Part shown: positions 18,634 through 26,978 of the stretch, one piece after another
How positions within the stretch are numbered: the first letter of the stretch is position 1
How the letters are laid out: the number at the start of each line of letters is the position of its first letter
NCBI RefSeq assembly: GCF_030056705.1
Contig: NZ_JASHIC010000002.1
Coordinates: 186,001 to 250,000, forward strand
Direction: 5' to 3'
Length of the DNA: 64,000 nucleotides
Source of the DNA: Flectobacillus longus
GTDB lineage: Bacteria > Bacteroidota > Bacteroidia > Cytophagales > Spirosomataceae
Position numbers and translations under genes: made by a program
Notes under the pieces: model-generated
Told to the model about the DNA's origin: nothing
The model's input: the letters and a program-made list of their open reading frames with translations, nothing else
Database searches by the model: none

Positions 18634-20469
18634 TTAGAAAGTCACTTGGTAACTTACCTCTTTTAATCCACTCACAGGAATCAATAATTGGGTTTTGCCG
18701 TTTGACTGACGAACCACAGCTTGTTGATTGGCAGTCTCGCCCAAAAGCTCTACATAATAAGTTTGGTTATTGATGGCATACAAATTTTTACCAACATTCT
18801 TAATAACCTCTCCTTCTGCCACAAGTGCGTACAATGGCTGTGAACTGATTGCATTGCCTCCGATTTGTAAACGACGAACCAAACCTTCGTTTTTCGTAGA
18901 AGAAATCGTTTGATCTTTGATAGACAAACCATTGTATTCATAAGTAAATACAGGATATGCCACGCCATTTTCTTGCTTTACGAGTTGGTATCCTTTGTAT
19001 TTCAATTCCGTTTTATTCAAAGAATCAGGAAAGTTAGCCGTAGCACTTGCGATAGAGGCTAACGGAAACTTACCATTTGACTGAACTGTAACGCCCATTG
19101 GCGCAGCAGTTTGTGGTTCGCCACGGTCATGCCACATTTGCGTTGCATCCAAAAATTTACCTCTCCAACATTCCAAGAAACCTCCTTGATTAAGGTCATA
19201 AGAGAAGTTTAACCCTCCTGGCAAACCTACACTAATAGCATGTGTTTTTTTACGGTCATTATACACAACAAAAGAGCGTTGTAGTTTTGGCTCTTGGTCA
19301 ATCGTGATTTCTACTAATGGCGTTGCTTCTGGTTCAGGTAAAGAAGTACGTTCGGTAATCGACTGGCGATGCGTACCTACACGTTCTACAAAACACCCAA
19401 GGGCTTTTGGACCCCATCCAAAGTCCTTGGCATAGTACAAGGTATATTTATGAGCTCCAGCCGATAAGGTTCTTTTGCCTTGAACGTCTTCATTGTACCA
19501 GTGGCTACCTGTAGTAATAGTATCACCATCGACCAATAAGGCTCCTGTTCCAGTCCAATTGGTTGTGAAAGTATAGGCATCTTTTTCTGGAATTGTAATC
19601 GTGCCATCAAATTTCAACAAAAAGTCAGATTTAGCCTCTGCCAATTTCATTGAAGGTTCTTTGGTAGTACTCATAACTTCAGGTTTTTGGTCTTTTACCT
19701 TAAGGTCAGCCAATTTGCCTTTGTAATAAGAATATGTGGCAGTTCCCATTTGTACCAAAGGCTTATCAAAAACTTCATAGCGAATATTTTTGAACGCTAC
19801 TTGACCATGGTCTCCTTGAATCATCAAAGGTGCTTTGCTAGTTTCTTGTGTCGAAACAGCACCGCGTGTAACTCCCAAGAGTTCTACATTTTCGTGAAGT
19901 GTAACACCATTAAGAGTGATTTTAACAAATTTTGCATTAGCAATTTTTTTGCCATTTGCGTCAAACTTCGGTGCTTGAAAATCTATCTCGATATGATTCC
20001 AAAGGCCTGGAGCTTTGATAGCATTTTGACGAGGAGGATGTCCCTCGTAGCCTTCTTTTCCTGTACCACGAGATTCGTCCCAACGATGATAAATAGCACC
20101 TGCGTCGCCATCACTTGGATGAAGTTTCAACCAGCTATCCAAAATTTGAATTTCATAACGGCTTTGCAAATAAATACCCGAATTAGACCCCTTCGGAATC
20201 ATATAGTCGAGTGACAAACGAATGTCACCATGCTCCAACGCAAATACCAAATCGTCGGTACGTTGATATTTAGCAGCTTTTAAGGTATTTACCAAAATAC
20301 CTTTGCCAGGGCTTGTGACTAAGGCTTCACCTTGAGGACTACCTACAATCTGCCCTTCGATAGACCAGTTGACACTAGGCTTTTGGAATTGACTCAAGTC
20401 ATTGAGCTGTATTTCGGTTTGTGCATACACCGAAACTGGAAATAGAAGAAAAAATAGTCGCTTCAACAT
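18634..20469 (-). CDS. DUF1080 (3-keto-disaccharide hydrolase type) protein with PA14-like region
   Basis: The 611-residue exported protein has a signal peptide (LFFLLFPVSVYAQ) and a DUF1080 / GH16-like beta-sandwich at about 30-235. Typical segments there are GSNSGIYLQSRYEIQILDSW, GAIYHRWDES and PGLWNHIEIDFQAP. A PA14-like module follows (about 280-370, FDGTITIPEKDAYTFTTNWTG), then a beta-rich C-terminal third. Some DUF1080 proteins are known to cleave 3-keto-glycosides. Together with the cytochrome-linked dehydrogenase downstream this suggests extracytoplasmic oxidation and cleavage of glycosides. The substrate is inferred, not seen. Confidence 0.85.
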   Translation of the reverse strand: MLKRLFFLLFPVSVYAQTEIQLNDLSQFQKPSVNWSIEGQIVGSPQGEALVTSPGKGILVNTLKAAKYQRTDDLVFALEHGDIRLSLDYMIPKGSNSGIYLQSRYEIQILDSWLKLHPSDGDAGAIYHRWDESRGTGKEGYEGHPPRQNAIKAPGLWNHIEIDFQAPKFDANGKKIANAKFVKITLNGVTLHENVELLGVTRGAVSTQETSKAPLMIQGDHGQVAFKNIRYEVFDKPLVQMGTATYSYYKGKLADLKVKDQKPEVMSTTKEPSMKLAEAKSDFLLKFDGTITIPEKDAYTFTTNWTGTGALLVDGDTITTGSHWYNEDVQGKRTLSAGAHKYTLYYAKDFGWGPKALGCFVERVGTHRQSITERTSLPEPEATPLVEITIDQEPKLQRSFVVYNDRKKTHAISVGLPGGLNFSYDLNQGGFLECWRGKFLDATQMWHDRGEPQTAAPMGVTVQSNGKFPLASIASATANFPDSLNKTELKYKGYQLVKQENGVAYPVFTYEYNGLSIKDQTISSTKNEGLVRRLQIGGNAISSQPLYALVAEGEVIKNVGKNLYAINNQTYYVELLGETANQQAVVRQSNGKTQLLIPVSGLKEVSYQVTF

Positions 20470-20758
20470 TAGGATGGATAGTAGTTTTGCTAGTTAGTTC
20501 AAGGCACAAAGAGCGCATTACAATGAGCCTTTTGACGGTTGAGGATTGTTGGATTTATATTTACAATTTTCTAATAATCAAATGTATCAATGGTTTTATA
20601 GAGTTCTACACTGTTCTATATTGGTAAAGATAAAAGACGTTTTTTTAAAATTTGAATGTTTTTTAGAAAAAATATACTTAAAGTAGCAAAAAAAAAGCAG
20701 TACAAAGTGAAAAATGAATTATCTATTGTGCTATTCAGACTTTTAAATTAGAACGATT

Positions 20759-21871
20759 CTATTGCTTACAATTTTGTAGATACAACTTTTCAGCTCGTTT
20801 GAGTCCCTTAGATGACAAAAAGCTCCAATCCATACAAGCATATTTTATAATTCCAGCCGACTGATAGCATTCGGCACGTTTGTAAAGAGCATCAATCGAA
20901 TCTTCGGTCATTAAAATACATTTGGTAAGTAGCCCTACCGCTTTGTCGTATTTTTTGCGAGCCATCAAACCCATAGCACGATTATAGAAGTTATCATAAA
21001 TTTCAGGGTCGTAGGCAATAGCTTTGGGGTCTTCTTTTTCTGTTTGAAATGCGTATTGGATTCTTGATTTATAGGTTTTTTCTTTCCATTTGGCAGGAAG
21101 CCACTTTCTATTTGTACTTTGTATGGCTGCTATTAGATAAGGATTATATTCGGGATTTGTACTTGAGGTAATCAAAATATTTTCAACTAATCCTCTGGTC
21201 GTCACATCAAACGAAACCTCAAAACGAGTGTTGATATCTTTAGGTAAATGTGAAATAAACTCATCTTCGATGAATTTGTAAGAAACCCCATAGGTATCGT
21301 CAAATGCCTGTTCAAAGTCAGGTACATTGCGTAACCATTCTGAGTTGCCTTTAAATTTGGGATAGACCTCCTGATTAAACAAAAATATGGTATCTCTTTT
21401 AGGATAATCTATTGTAATATTTGGTTTTATTAGTTTTCGTAAATAAATTTCAGAAGGAGTATCTTTAGTTGCCAAATAGTGAAATCTAAACTTCCCATCT
21501 CCATCAATGTTTTTAGCATAAACACTAAATATCATTTCATAATCATCGATTTTGTCTATTTTGTAAATAGCTTCATTAATAGTAACCAACGAATCTGCAA
21601 TACGATAACGAAAAGAAGCTGCTTGTTCACCTTGAACAAATGAGCCAGTTCCATTTTTTCGAAACATCAAACACATCACCGTTTTACGTTCAGCAGCAGG
21701 GTCTTGAATAAGGCTTCCATCTTGCATATCCACGTAATTTTTTTCCCAATTGTATTTTGTCAATAACTGGAACACTCGAACAGGATAACTTGAAGAATCA
21801 ATTTGAGATTGGGAAAAGACGATGGATTGGGCGAGGCATATTAATAAAAAAGATAAAACAGTTTTTTTCAT
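20759..21871 (-). CDS. Secreted protein with TonB C-terminal-like domain and TPR tail
   Basis: The 370-residue product has a signal peptide (about 1-20, SFLLICLAQSIVFSQS). A beta-rich domain covers about 25-150. A TonB-C-like domain follows at about 190-275 (TRFEVSFDVTTRGLVENILITSSTNPEYNPYLIAAI...WLPA). The C-terminal tail (about 285-370) looks like TPR helices (YNRAMGLMARKKYDKAVGLLTKCI). The TonB-C fold here is on a secreted protein without the inner-membrane anchor and proline-rich spacer of a true TonB. It probably binds a partner in the periplasm rather than transducing energy. The gene is monocistronic. Confidence 0.78.
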   Translation of the reverse strand: MKKTVLSFLLICLAQSIVFSQSQIDSSSYPVRVFQLLTKYNWEKNYVDMQDGSLIQDPAAERKTVMCLMFRKNGTGSFVQGEQAASFRYRIADSLVTINEAIYKIDKIDDYEMIFSVYAKNIDGDGKFRFHYLATKDTPSEIYLRKLIKPNITIDYPKRDTIFLFNQEVYPKFKGNSEWLRNVPDFEQAFDDTYGVSYKFIEDEFISHLPKDINTRFEVSFDVTTRGLVENILITSSTNPEYNPYLIAAIQSTNRKWLPAKWKEKTYKSRIQYAFQTEKEDPKAIAYDPEIYDNFYNRAMGLMARKKYDKAVGLLTKCILMTEDSIDALYKRAECYQSAGIIKYACMDWSFLSSKGLKRAEKLYLQNCKQ

Positions 21872-21966
21872 AGGACTATTGTGTTTGTACGCGAGGGTAA
21901 TAAAGTTGATACACCGAATATAAGGTATGTAAAAAGGAGTTGATTTTGATAAATAAAGTTTAAAAG

Positions 21967-22003
21967 TTTGTTTGTAAAATAAATGTAAAAAAAAATAGTT
22001 TCA
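21967..22003 (+). promoter_or_regulatory. Promoter-like site in a gene-poor region
   Basis: TTTG occurs twice (21967-21970, 21971-21974). TAGTTTCA, a near match to TAnnTTTG, starts at 21996, giving a spacing of 21 nt from the second TTTG. It would start a transcript near 22008 that could run to the terminator at 22490-22524. Confidence 0.35.
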
Positions 22004-22067
22004 AACAATCCAAACCTAAAGCATTCTCGTAAGTCTGGTTAAAGACATCAATCAATAATAATTATTT

Positions 22068-22265
22068 ATGAAACAGCTTATGTTCCTCATGGTTTTGCCA
22101 CGAACAAATGCTGTATTTTCTGCTCAGACTCAAAATACTGCAGTTTTTGGCCGAACGCAATCCCTGCTATCAGGAAATGGAAGCAGGCAACCAGTCCCGA
22201 AAAGGCAAGCTACCTAATCGGTCGTAATTCTGAAATGAACGTATTAATGAGAAACTTCATTTGAG
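22068..22265 (+). CDS. Possible short secreted peptide or gene remnant (65 aa)
   Basis: ATG 22068 opens a 65-codon frame whose start looks like a signal peptide (MKQLMFLMVLP...AVFSAQ). After that the sequence has no recognisable domain and is rich in Asn, Ser, Gly and Arg. It lies in a 788-bp region without other genes, preceded by a promoter-like site and followed by hairpins. It could be a small secreted peptide, the decayed start of a lost gene, or chance. Confidence is low. Confidence 0.3.
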
Positions 22266-22329
22266 TAGTTGAGCAATCAAATTGAACATTTGCAATAGTA
22301 TAATTTTTCGAACAACCTTGATTCTAAGT

Positions 22330-22462
22330 AGTTATAAAATATATAGGCCTTCAAGCCATTGTCCACAAATATTTGTGAGCCTTGGAGAGATAGAATAATC
22401 CAGTGATTCTCAATCTAACTTATGCCTGAGAAAATTGTAAGATTCTATCTCACCAAATAAAT
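22330..22462 (+). ncRNA. Candidate structured RNA
   Basis: The arms GAGATAGAAT (about 22386-22395) and ATTCTATCTC (about 22442-22451) are perfect complements about 46 nt apart. Inside them TTCTCA and TGAGAA form a second stem, giving a nested long hairpin. Upstream, ACAAATATTTGT is a short palindrome. No open frame explains the region. A promoter-like site lies upstream and a terminator follows at 22490. I do not recognise the RNA; it does not match what I know of tmRNA or RNase P RNA. Confidence 0.3.
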
Positions 22463-22489
22463 AGGTGTGGTTTAATAATGGGTAATGTG

Positions 22490-22524
22490 CAAAGGGCTTT
22501 CAAATCTGAAAGTCCTTTGTTTTT
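22490..22524 (+). terminator. Rho-independent terminator without an obvious gene
   Basis: The stem CAAAGGGCTTTCA / TGAAAGTCCTTTG is followed directly by TTTTTA. It points on the plus strand, but no recognised gene lies within 500 bp upstream on that strand, so it suggests an unannotated transcript. Confidence 0.75.
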
Positions 22525-22550
22525 AGATAGTTAATTCAAAGACATTTTTC

Positions 22551-22558
22551 TATCTTTG
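22551..22558 (+). promoter_or_regulatory. -7 element upstream of the sigma factor gene
   Basis: TATCTTTG matches TAnnTTTG exactly. No TTTG lies at the right distance upstream (TTAA is there instead), so this may be a weak promoter or one using another sigma factor. It would give a leader of about 95 nt. Confidence 0.4.
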
Positions 22559-22659
22559 TTTTGACCCTATCGAATACTCTATTAGACCATATCATTGACA
22601 CCCTCACGAAGTATTTATTTCTCCCATTATTAATTTAAGAGACCATTAAACACACCCCT

Positions 22660-23241
22660 ATGTCAAAGCGAAAAACGGTCATATCTGAAGACTCATTGGT
22701 GGCTTTATTGCGAAATAAAGACCAGCGTGGTTTTTCGATTCTGTATGATAACTATTCGACAGCTTTGTATGGAGTTATACACAAGATTGTACACTCCGAA
22801 GAAGTAGCCGCAGATGTTATGCAGGATTCCTTTGTGAAAATTTGGAAAAATATCGATGGTTATAATCAGTCGAAAGGTACTCTGTTTACTTGGATTCTGA
22901 ATATAGCTCGCAATACGGCCATTGATAGGATTCGCTCTCAAGAGTTTCAAAACTCTCAGCGTAATCAAGACTTAGATTCAACCATAAATTTGATTGACAG
23001 TCAAGGCTCAAGTCAGTTTGATGTAGATGCCATTGGCTTAGGCAAAGTTGTCGAAAAATTAAAACCAGAGCATCGTCTAGTAATTGATTTGTTGTATTTC
23101 AAAGGCTATACACAAGAAGAGGTTTCAAAAGAGTACGGAATTCCATTAGGAACAGTGAAAACACGTGTTAAGTCAGCTATCAATCATTTGAGAGATTACT
23201 TTGTTAGTTTTTCATTGATGCTTCTGACATGGCTAGTTTAG
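22660..23241 (+). CDS. ECF-family RNA polymerase sigma factor
   Basis: The 193-residue sigma factor has region 2 at about 20-95 (LYDNYSTALYGVIHKIV, DVMQDSFVKIWKNI, TWILNIARNTAIDRIR). Region 4 is at about 130-180 (LKPEHRLVIDLLYFKGYTQEEVSKEYGIPLGTVKTRV). It resembles the SigK-like ECF group. The next gene, 68 bp downstream, encodes an RskA-type anti-sigma factor. The pair should form an autoregulated module: the membrane anti-sigma holds the sigma factor until a signal arrives. Target genes are unknown. ATG 22660 fits the family start. Confidence 0.95.
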   Translation: MSKRKTVISEDSLVALLRNKDQRGFSILYDNYSTALYGVIHKIVHSEEVAADVMQDSFVKIWKNIDGYNQSKGTLFTWILNIARNTAIDRIRSQEFQNSQRNQDLDSTINLIDSQGSSQFDVDAIGLGKVVEKLKPEHRLVIDLLYFKGYTQEEVSKEYGIPLGTVKTRVKSAINHLRDYFVSFSLMLLTWLV

Positions 23242-23309
23242 AAAGATCGAAACAGCCATTTCGGTTAGTATTAAAAGTTGGATCTTTCCCACTATAAAAT
23301 TTTTTTAAA

Positions 23310-24128
23310 ATGAATATTCAAGAATATATAGCATCAGGTGTTTTGGAAAGCTATGTGCTCGGAAGTACTACTGCCGATGAAACAGCAGAAGTCGAGCGTC
23401 TAGCCCAAACCTATCCAATAATTCAGCTAGAAATAGACGCTGTCCGAGACAGTATAGAAGAATATGCCCTAAAATTTGCTAAAACGCCTCCTCCCGAACT
23501 AAAATCAAGAGTGATGAACGCTCTATCGGAACTGGAAGAAGCTGAAAAGGCAAATACAAAGGCAGTTGCGCCAGAGGCAAAGGTGGTAAACTTTACGCCT
23601 GAAAGTAACAATTCAGCCTTCTCCTTCAAATATGCAGCCTCTTGGGTGCTCTTGGTTTTGAGTGTGGCAGCCAACTGGTTTTTGTACAGCAATTGGAAAA
23701 AATCTGAGGACAAAGTTGTAGCCTTAGAATCTCAAACGCAGATTTTGGCAAGTAGCGAGCGTGCTCTAAAGGCGAGTTATCAAGAAAATATAAATATCTT
23801 GTTGAGCCCTGAAACTAAACGAGTGCAATTGGGTGGACAAAAACCTGCGCCAGATGCACAAGCTGTTGTATATTGGAACTCAGCAACTCAAGAAGTGTAC
23901 CTGTCCTCTGTGAAATTGCCTGTGGCTCCAGAAGGAAAGCAGTATCAACTTTGGGCAATTGTGGATGGAAAACCTGTAGATGCAGGTTTGTTAGATGACC
24001 CAGAGACTTTTGAAAAAATGAAGTCATTAGGCAATGCTCAGGCATTTGCGATTTCGCTAGAAGCTAAAGGTGGTAGTACTACCGAGTCAGGACCGAAAGG
24101 CGAAATTTTTGTACTTGGAAATGTATAG
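23310..24128 (+). CDS. RskA-type anti-sigma factor
   Basis: The 272-residue product has an N-terminal zinc-free anti-sigma region (about 1-75, IQEYIASGVLESYVLGSTTADETAEVERLA). One transmembrane segment follows (about 110-127, YAASWVLLVLSVAANWFLY). The periplasmic C-terminal RskA domain spans about 150-272 (QAVVYWNSATQEVYLSSVKLP, GKQYQLWAIVDGKPVDAGLL, EAKGGSTTESGPKGEIFVLG). Family members bind the ECF sigma factor encoded just upstream. No conserved N-terminal HxxxCxxC is present, as expected for this group. The gene ends at a clear terminator. Confidence 0.92.
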   Translation: MNIQEYIASGVLESYVLGSTTADETAEVERLAQTYPIIQLEIDAVRDSIEEYALKFAKTPPPELKSRVMNALSELEEAEKANTKAVAPEAKVVNFTPESNNSAFSFKYAASWVLLVLSVAANWFLYSNWKKSEDKVVALESQTQILASSERALKASYQENINILLSPETKRVQLGGQKPAPDAQAVVYWNSATQEVYLSSVKLPVAPEGKQYQLWAIVDGKPVDAGLLDDPETFEKMKSLGNAQAFAISLEAKGGSTTESGPKGEIFVLGNV

Positions 24129-24155
24129 GTTTAAAGTTGAAAATAAATTGAGTGT

Positions 24156-24189
24156 AAAAACCTCGCAGGAAAATTCTTGCGAGGTTTTT
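24156..24189 (+). terminator. Rho-independent terminator
   Basis: AAAAACCTCGCA pairs with TGCGAGGTTTTT (loop GGAAAATTCT) and the right arm ends in a T-run. It closes the sigma/anti-sigma operon. Confidence 0.9.
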
Positions 24190-24245
24190 GTTTGAATAGC
24201 GAATAAATCGCAACTTCACAAAATACTTAATTCCTATATTTGACT

Positions 24246-24914
24246 ATGAAAAACCGTAATACTCAAACGATATTGTTTCTTTTTGGTATCGTATCTATTC
24301 TCGAATTATTTTCTCTAATCGTTCCACCTGAAAGCATTCCTATTAGGTATTTTACAAAACCTTTACTTTTGCCACTGCTTATTCTTTACGACTATCAAAA
24401 CCAACAAAATCGAACGTCTTTTTTTTCTGCTTTTCGAATCGCTCTTATTTTTGCTTGGCTAGGCGATATACTTCTTATGTTGCCTAATGCTTTTGTGCCA
24501 GGCTTGCTGGCATTTCTGATAATGCAAGTATTATATATCAGGATTTTTTGGCAAGATTGTGCCACGCCTCGAAAGGGTTTTGTTTTCCGTCATTTGTGGA
24601 TTATGTTACTATTAGTGGGCTATCACCTGATGATTATGTTACCTGTTTGGCCGTATTTAGGTGCCATGCAGATTCCTGTATCAGTATACTCTATAGTGAT
24701 AAGTATCATGGTTTTAGCGGCTATCAATCGAATTGGAGAGGTGCCAAATGCTCTAACAGTGACCATCGGGGCTGTCTTGTTTATGGTATCAGATAGCTTG
24801 ATTGCAATTACCAAATTTGGTTCCGATTTTGCTTATAGTGGCTTTTGCGTTATGTTAACTTACATTGTTGCCCAATATTTGATTGTAAAAGGTAGAAATA
24901 GGGTAAACGATTAG
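24246..24914 (+). CDS. YhhN family membrane protein (lysoplasmalogenase-like)
   Basis: The product of about 222 residues is almost wholly hydrophobic, with seven to eight membrane helices. It shows the YhhN/TMEM86 pattern (RYFTKPLLLPLLILYDY, FAWLGDILLMLP, ALTVTIGAVLFMVSDSLIAI). Eukaryotic members hydrolyse lysoplasmalogen; the bacterial role is not established. I choose ATG 24246 over the TTG two codons upstream. TATATTTG (24235-24242), a perfect -7 motif, ends three bases before this ATG, so a leaderless transcript is possible. The gene is separated from the anti-sigma gene by a terminator. Confidence 0.85.
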   Translation: MKNRNTQTILFLFGIVSILELFSLIVPPESIPIRYFTKPLLLPLLILYDYQNQQNRTSFFSAFRIALIFAWLGDILLMLPNAFVPGLLAFLIMQVLYIRIFWQDCATPRKGFVFRHLWIMLLLVGYHLMIMLPVWPYLGAMQIPVSVYSIVISIMVLAAINRIGEVPNALTVTIGAVLFMVSDSLIAITKFGSDFAYSGFCVMLTYIVAQYLIVKGRNRVND

Positions 24915-25257
24915 ATGAGTGCTAGATTTAGCGTTTTGTAGCTCCTAGCTTTTCTGATAAAGAGACTATTCGTGTTTGTTCTAACCGAAAACCATATTTT
25001 TAAAAAAAATAAAAAAAGATAGGGGGTATATACTAAATAGTTGTCATAGAAGTGATTAAGGATACATAATTAGAATATTATTTTAGAAGCATCTGAGCTT
25101 CTCTAAAACGAACTATACCTTTTATAATTAATAGATGCCGTTTAAAACTAATTGCTTAAGATTAAAAAGTGAAGCTGTGTAACTTTGTGATGTCTTGATT
25201 AAAATTGCTTTTTTTAATCAAATTGATTTTCTTTAAACTTAAATCCATCACAAGCTC
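24915..25257. other. Gap before the second sigma operon
   Basis: No gene is seen in this stretch. TTTTAGAAGC-ATCTGA-GCTTCTCTAAAA (25081-25108) is an imperfect hairpin without a T-run. GATTAAAATTGCTTTTTTTAATC (25196-25218) is a second small one. They may belong to the leader of the sigma factor gene. Confidence 0.4.
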
Positions 25258-25845
25258 TTGGCCTTGCAACTTACTGATACCGACATACTCGAAGCAATTC
25301 GACAAGGAAATGAACGTGTTTTTGAAGTAGTCTTCCGAAAATACTATCAAGCCTTGTGTAATTATGCCTTTGGCCTTCTCAAAGATATGGACGATGCCGA
25401 GGAGATTGTTCAAGGAATGTTTCTGAAAGTATGGGATCAGCGTCAGGACTTAGAAATTACTGTTTCGCTGAAATCATATTTATATCGGGCTGTGCATAAT
25501 ACCTGTTTGAACCGTATTAAGCACCTCAAAATCCAAGATACCTATCGGCAGCACGTGGGGGATTTTATGGAAAATAACCACGTTTCAGCTACCGATGAAT
25601 TATATAAAGCAGAATTAGAAGCGCGTATTGCCGAGGCCATCGAAAAGCTACCAGAGCAATGCAGATTGATATTTCGAATGAGTCGCTTTGAGGAACTAAA
25701 ATACCAAGAAATTGCCAATGAACTTCAACTATCTGTAAAGACTGTTGAAAATCAAATCGGGAAAGCGCTCAAGATATTAAGACAAGAGTTAGCAGAATAT
25801 TTGCCAAGTATTTTTTGGCTTGGACTTCTGTTATTTCACCACTGA
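25258..25845 (+). CDS. ECF sigma factor (FecI-like)
   Basis: The 195-residue factor has region 2 at about 22-90 (VFRKYYQALCNYAFGLL, DAEEIVQGMFLKVWDQRQ, SYLYRAVHNTCLNRIK). Region 4 is at about 120-175 (LPEQCRLIFRMSRFEELKYQEIANELQLSVKTVENQIGKAL). It belongs to the large Bacteroidota FecI-type group. No ATG lies at the expected start. The frame is closed by a TAA at 25240-25242, so it must begin at TTG 25258 or TTG 25264. A FecR anti-sigma gene follows by 48 bp, and an STN-domain protein after that. Confidence 0.93.
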   Translation: MALQLTDTDILEAIRQGNERVFEVVFRKYYQALCNYAFGLLKDMDDAEEIVQGMFLKVWDQRQDLEITVSLKSYLYRAVHNTCLNRIKHLKIQDTYRQHVGDFMENNHVSATDELYKAELEARIAEAIEKLPEQCRLIFRMSRFEELKYQEIANELQLSVKTVENQIGKALKILRQELAEYLPSIFWLGLLLFHH

Positions 25846-25892
25846 TAAAAGATTCTTACTTGTGCCAAGCGTACACTTGGCTTTGAATAAAT

Positions 25893-26930
25893 ATGGCAGA
25901 GCATAAAAACATAGACGAACTTTTAGCAAAGTATTTGGCAGAAGAAAGCCCAGAGGAGGATTTTTCCGAAATCCAAAACCATCTGAATGAGCTTCCTGAT
26001 GGAAATACCGTCTTTGAACATTCCAAAATTATTTGGGATGCAAGCACTGCATTTCAACAAAAAAAATCTTGTGATATTAATGCTGCTTGGCAAAAAGTCA
26101 AAAAGCAAATGTCTTGCCCTTCTCAATTGGAAGATCATACGCCAATTGTTCATCTCAATGAAGCTTCAACAGTCATTCGTCCACTCTCCGAAAAACGAGT
26201 GATTCCTTTTCTGAAAGTGATAGGTATTGCGGCAAGTGTAATTGTGCTAATAGGGGCGTTGCTTTTTATATATAGGACTCCATCATCACAGTCGATAGCA
26301 CTAAAAGAATCTACTACTCAGGAAAAAGTCCTCAATTATACCTTACCAGACGGTACAAAAGTGAGTTTAAATCGTGGCTCAAAGATTTCGTATCCTACTG
26401 TATTCGAAGGACAAACTCGTGAGATTACTTTACAAGGAGAAGCCTTTTTTGATGTTGCACATGATGCTCAACATCCATTTATTATCCATGCACAAGGAGC
26501 AGATATAAAAGTATTAGGAACGTCGTTTAATGTTAATGCCTATTCAAAACAAGTAAAAGTATGGGTAAAAACGGGTAAAGTTCAGGTCAAAAAATCTTCT
26601 TCAGTCATACAATTGCTTCCCGGCGAACAAGCGGAAGTACAGGGCGACGACGTTGTGCGCTCAGCCAATATAGATGCCAATCAGGCTGCTTATTTTTCTC
26701 AAAGTTTTAATTTTGAAAATACCGAATTATCTTCTGTCGTAAAGACTTTAAGTCAAGTTTATGGGGTAAAAGTAACCTTAGCCAACGAGGCTATGAATCA
26801 TTGTAAGCTCACCGTAAATTTTGAAAAAGAATCTTTAGAAAATATTCTCGCCGTAATTGCTACAACTTTTGATATAAATGTACAAAAGCAAGGTCAAAAT
26901 TTCGTTTTAGAGGGAAAAGGTTGCCAATAA
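25893..26930 (+). CDS. FecR-type anti-sigma factor
   Basis: The 345-residue product has a cytoplasmic anti-sigma domain (about 1-90) and one membrane segment (about 104-125, VIGIAASVIVLIGALLFIY). The periplasmic FecR domain spans about 150-250 (YTLPDGTKVSLNRGSKISYP, REITLQGEAFFDVAHD, HPFIIHAQGADIKVLGTSFNV). A C-terminal DUF4974/STN-like domain follows (about 270-342, FNFENTELSSVVKTLSQVYGVKVTL). Family members hold the FecI-type sigma factor at the membrane until an STN domain of an outer-membrane protein contacts them. Here the following gene encodes such an STN protein. Confidence 0.94.
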   Translation: MAEHKNIDELLAKYLAEESPEEDFSEIQNHLNELPDGNTVFEHSKIIWDASTAFQQKKSCDINAAWQKVKKQMSCPSQLEDHTPIVHLNEASTVIRPLSEKRVIPFLKVIGIAASVIVLIGALLFIYRTPSSQSIALKESTTQEKVLNYTLPDGTKVSLNRGSKISYPTVFEGQTREITLQGEAFFDVAHDAQHPFIIHAQGADIKVLGTSFNVNAYSKQVKVWVKTGKVQVKKSSSVIQLLPGEQAEVQGDDVVRSANIDANQAAYFSQSFNFENTELSSVVKTLSQVYGVKVTLANEAMNHCKLTVNFEKESLENILAVIATTFDINVQKQGQNFVLEGKGCQ

Positions 26931-26978
26931 TTTCCTAATTTTGGAACCGCAAAAACTCTCTTTAAACAACTTGTATCT

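Noticed and set aside
22165-22192. Sequence resembling the SRP RNA core (TCAGGAAATGGAAGCAGG)
   Set aside because: The symmetric loop and tetraloop of SRP RNA are not formed; AGCAGG instead pairs with CCTGCT, and the flanking helix is missing.
22660-24128. Novel signalling role for the first sigma/anti-sigma pair
   Set aside because: It is a standard ECF/RskA pair with no unusual domain.
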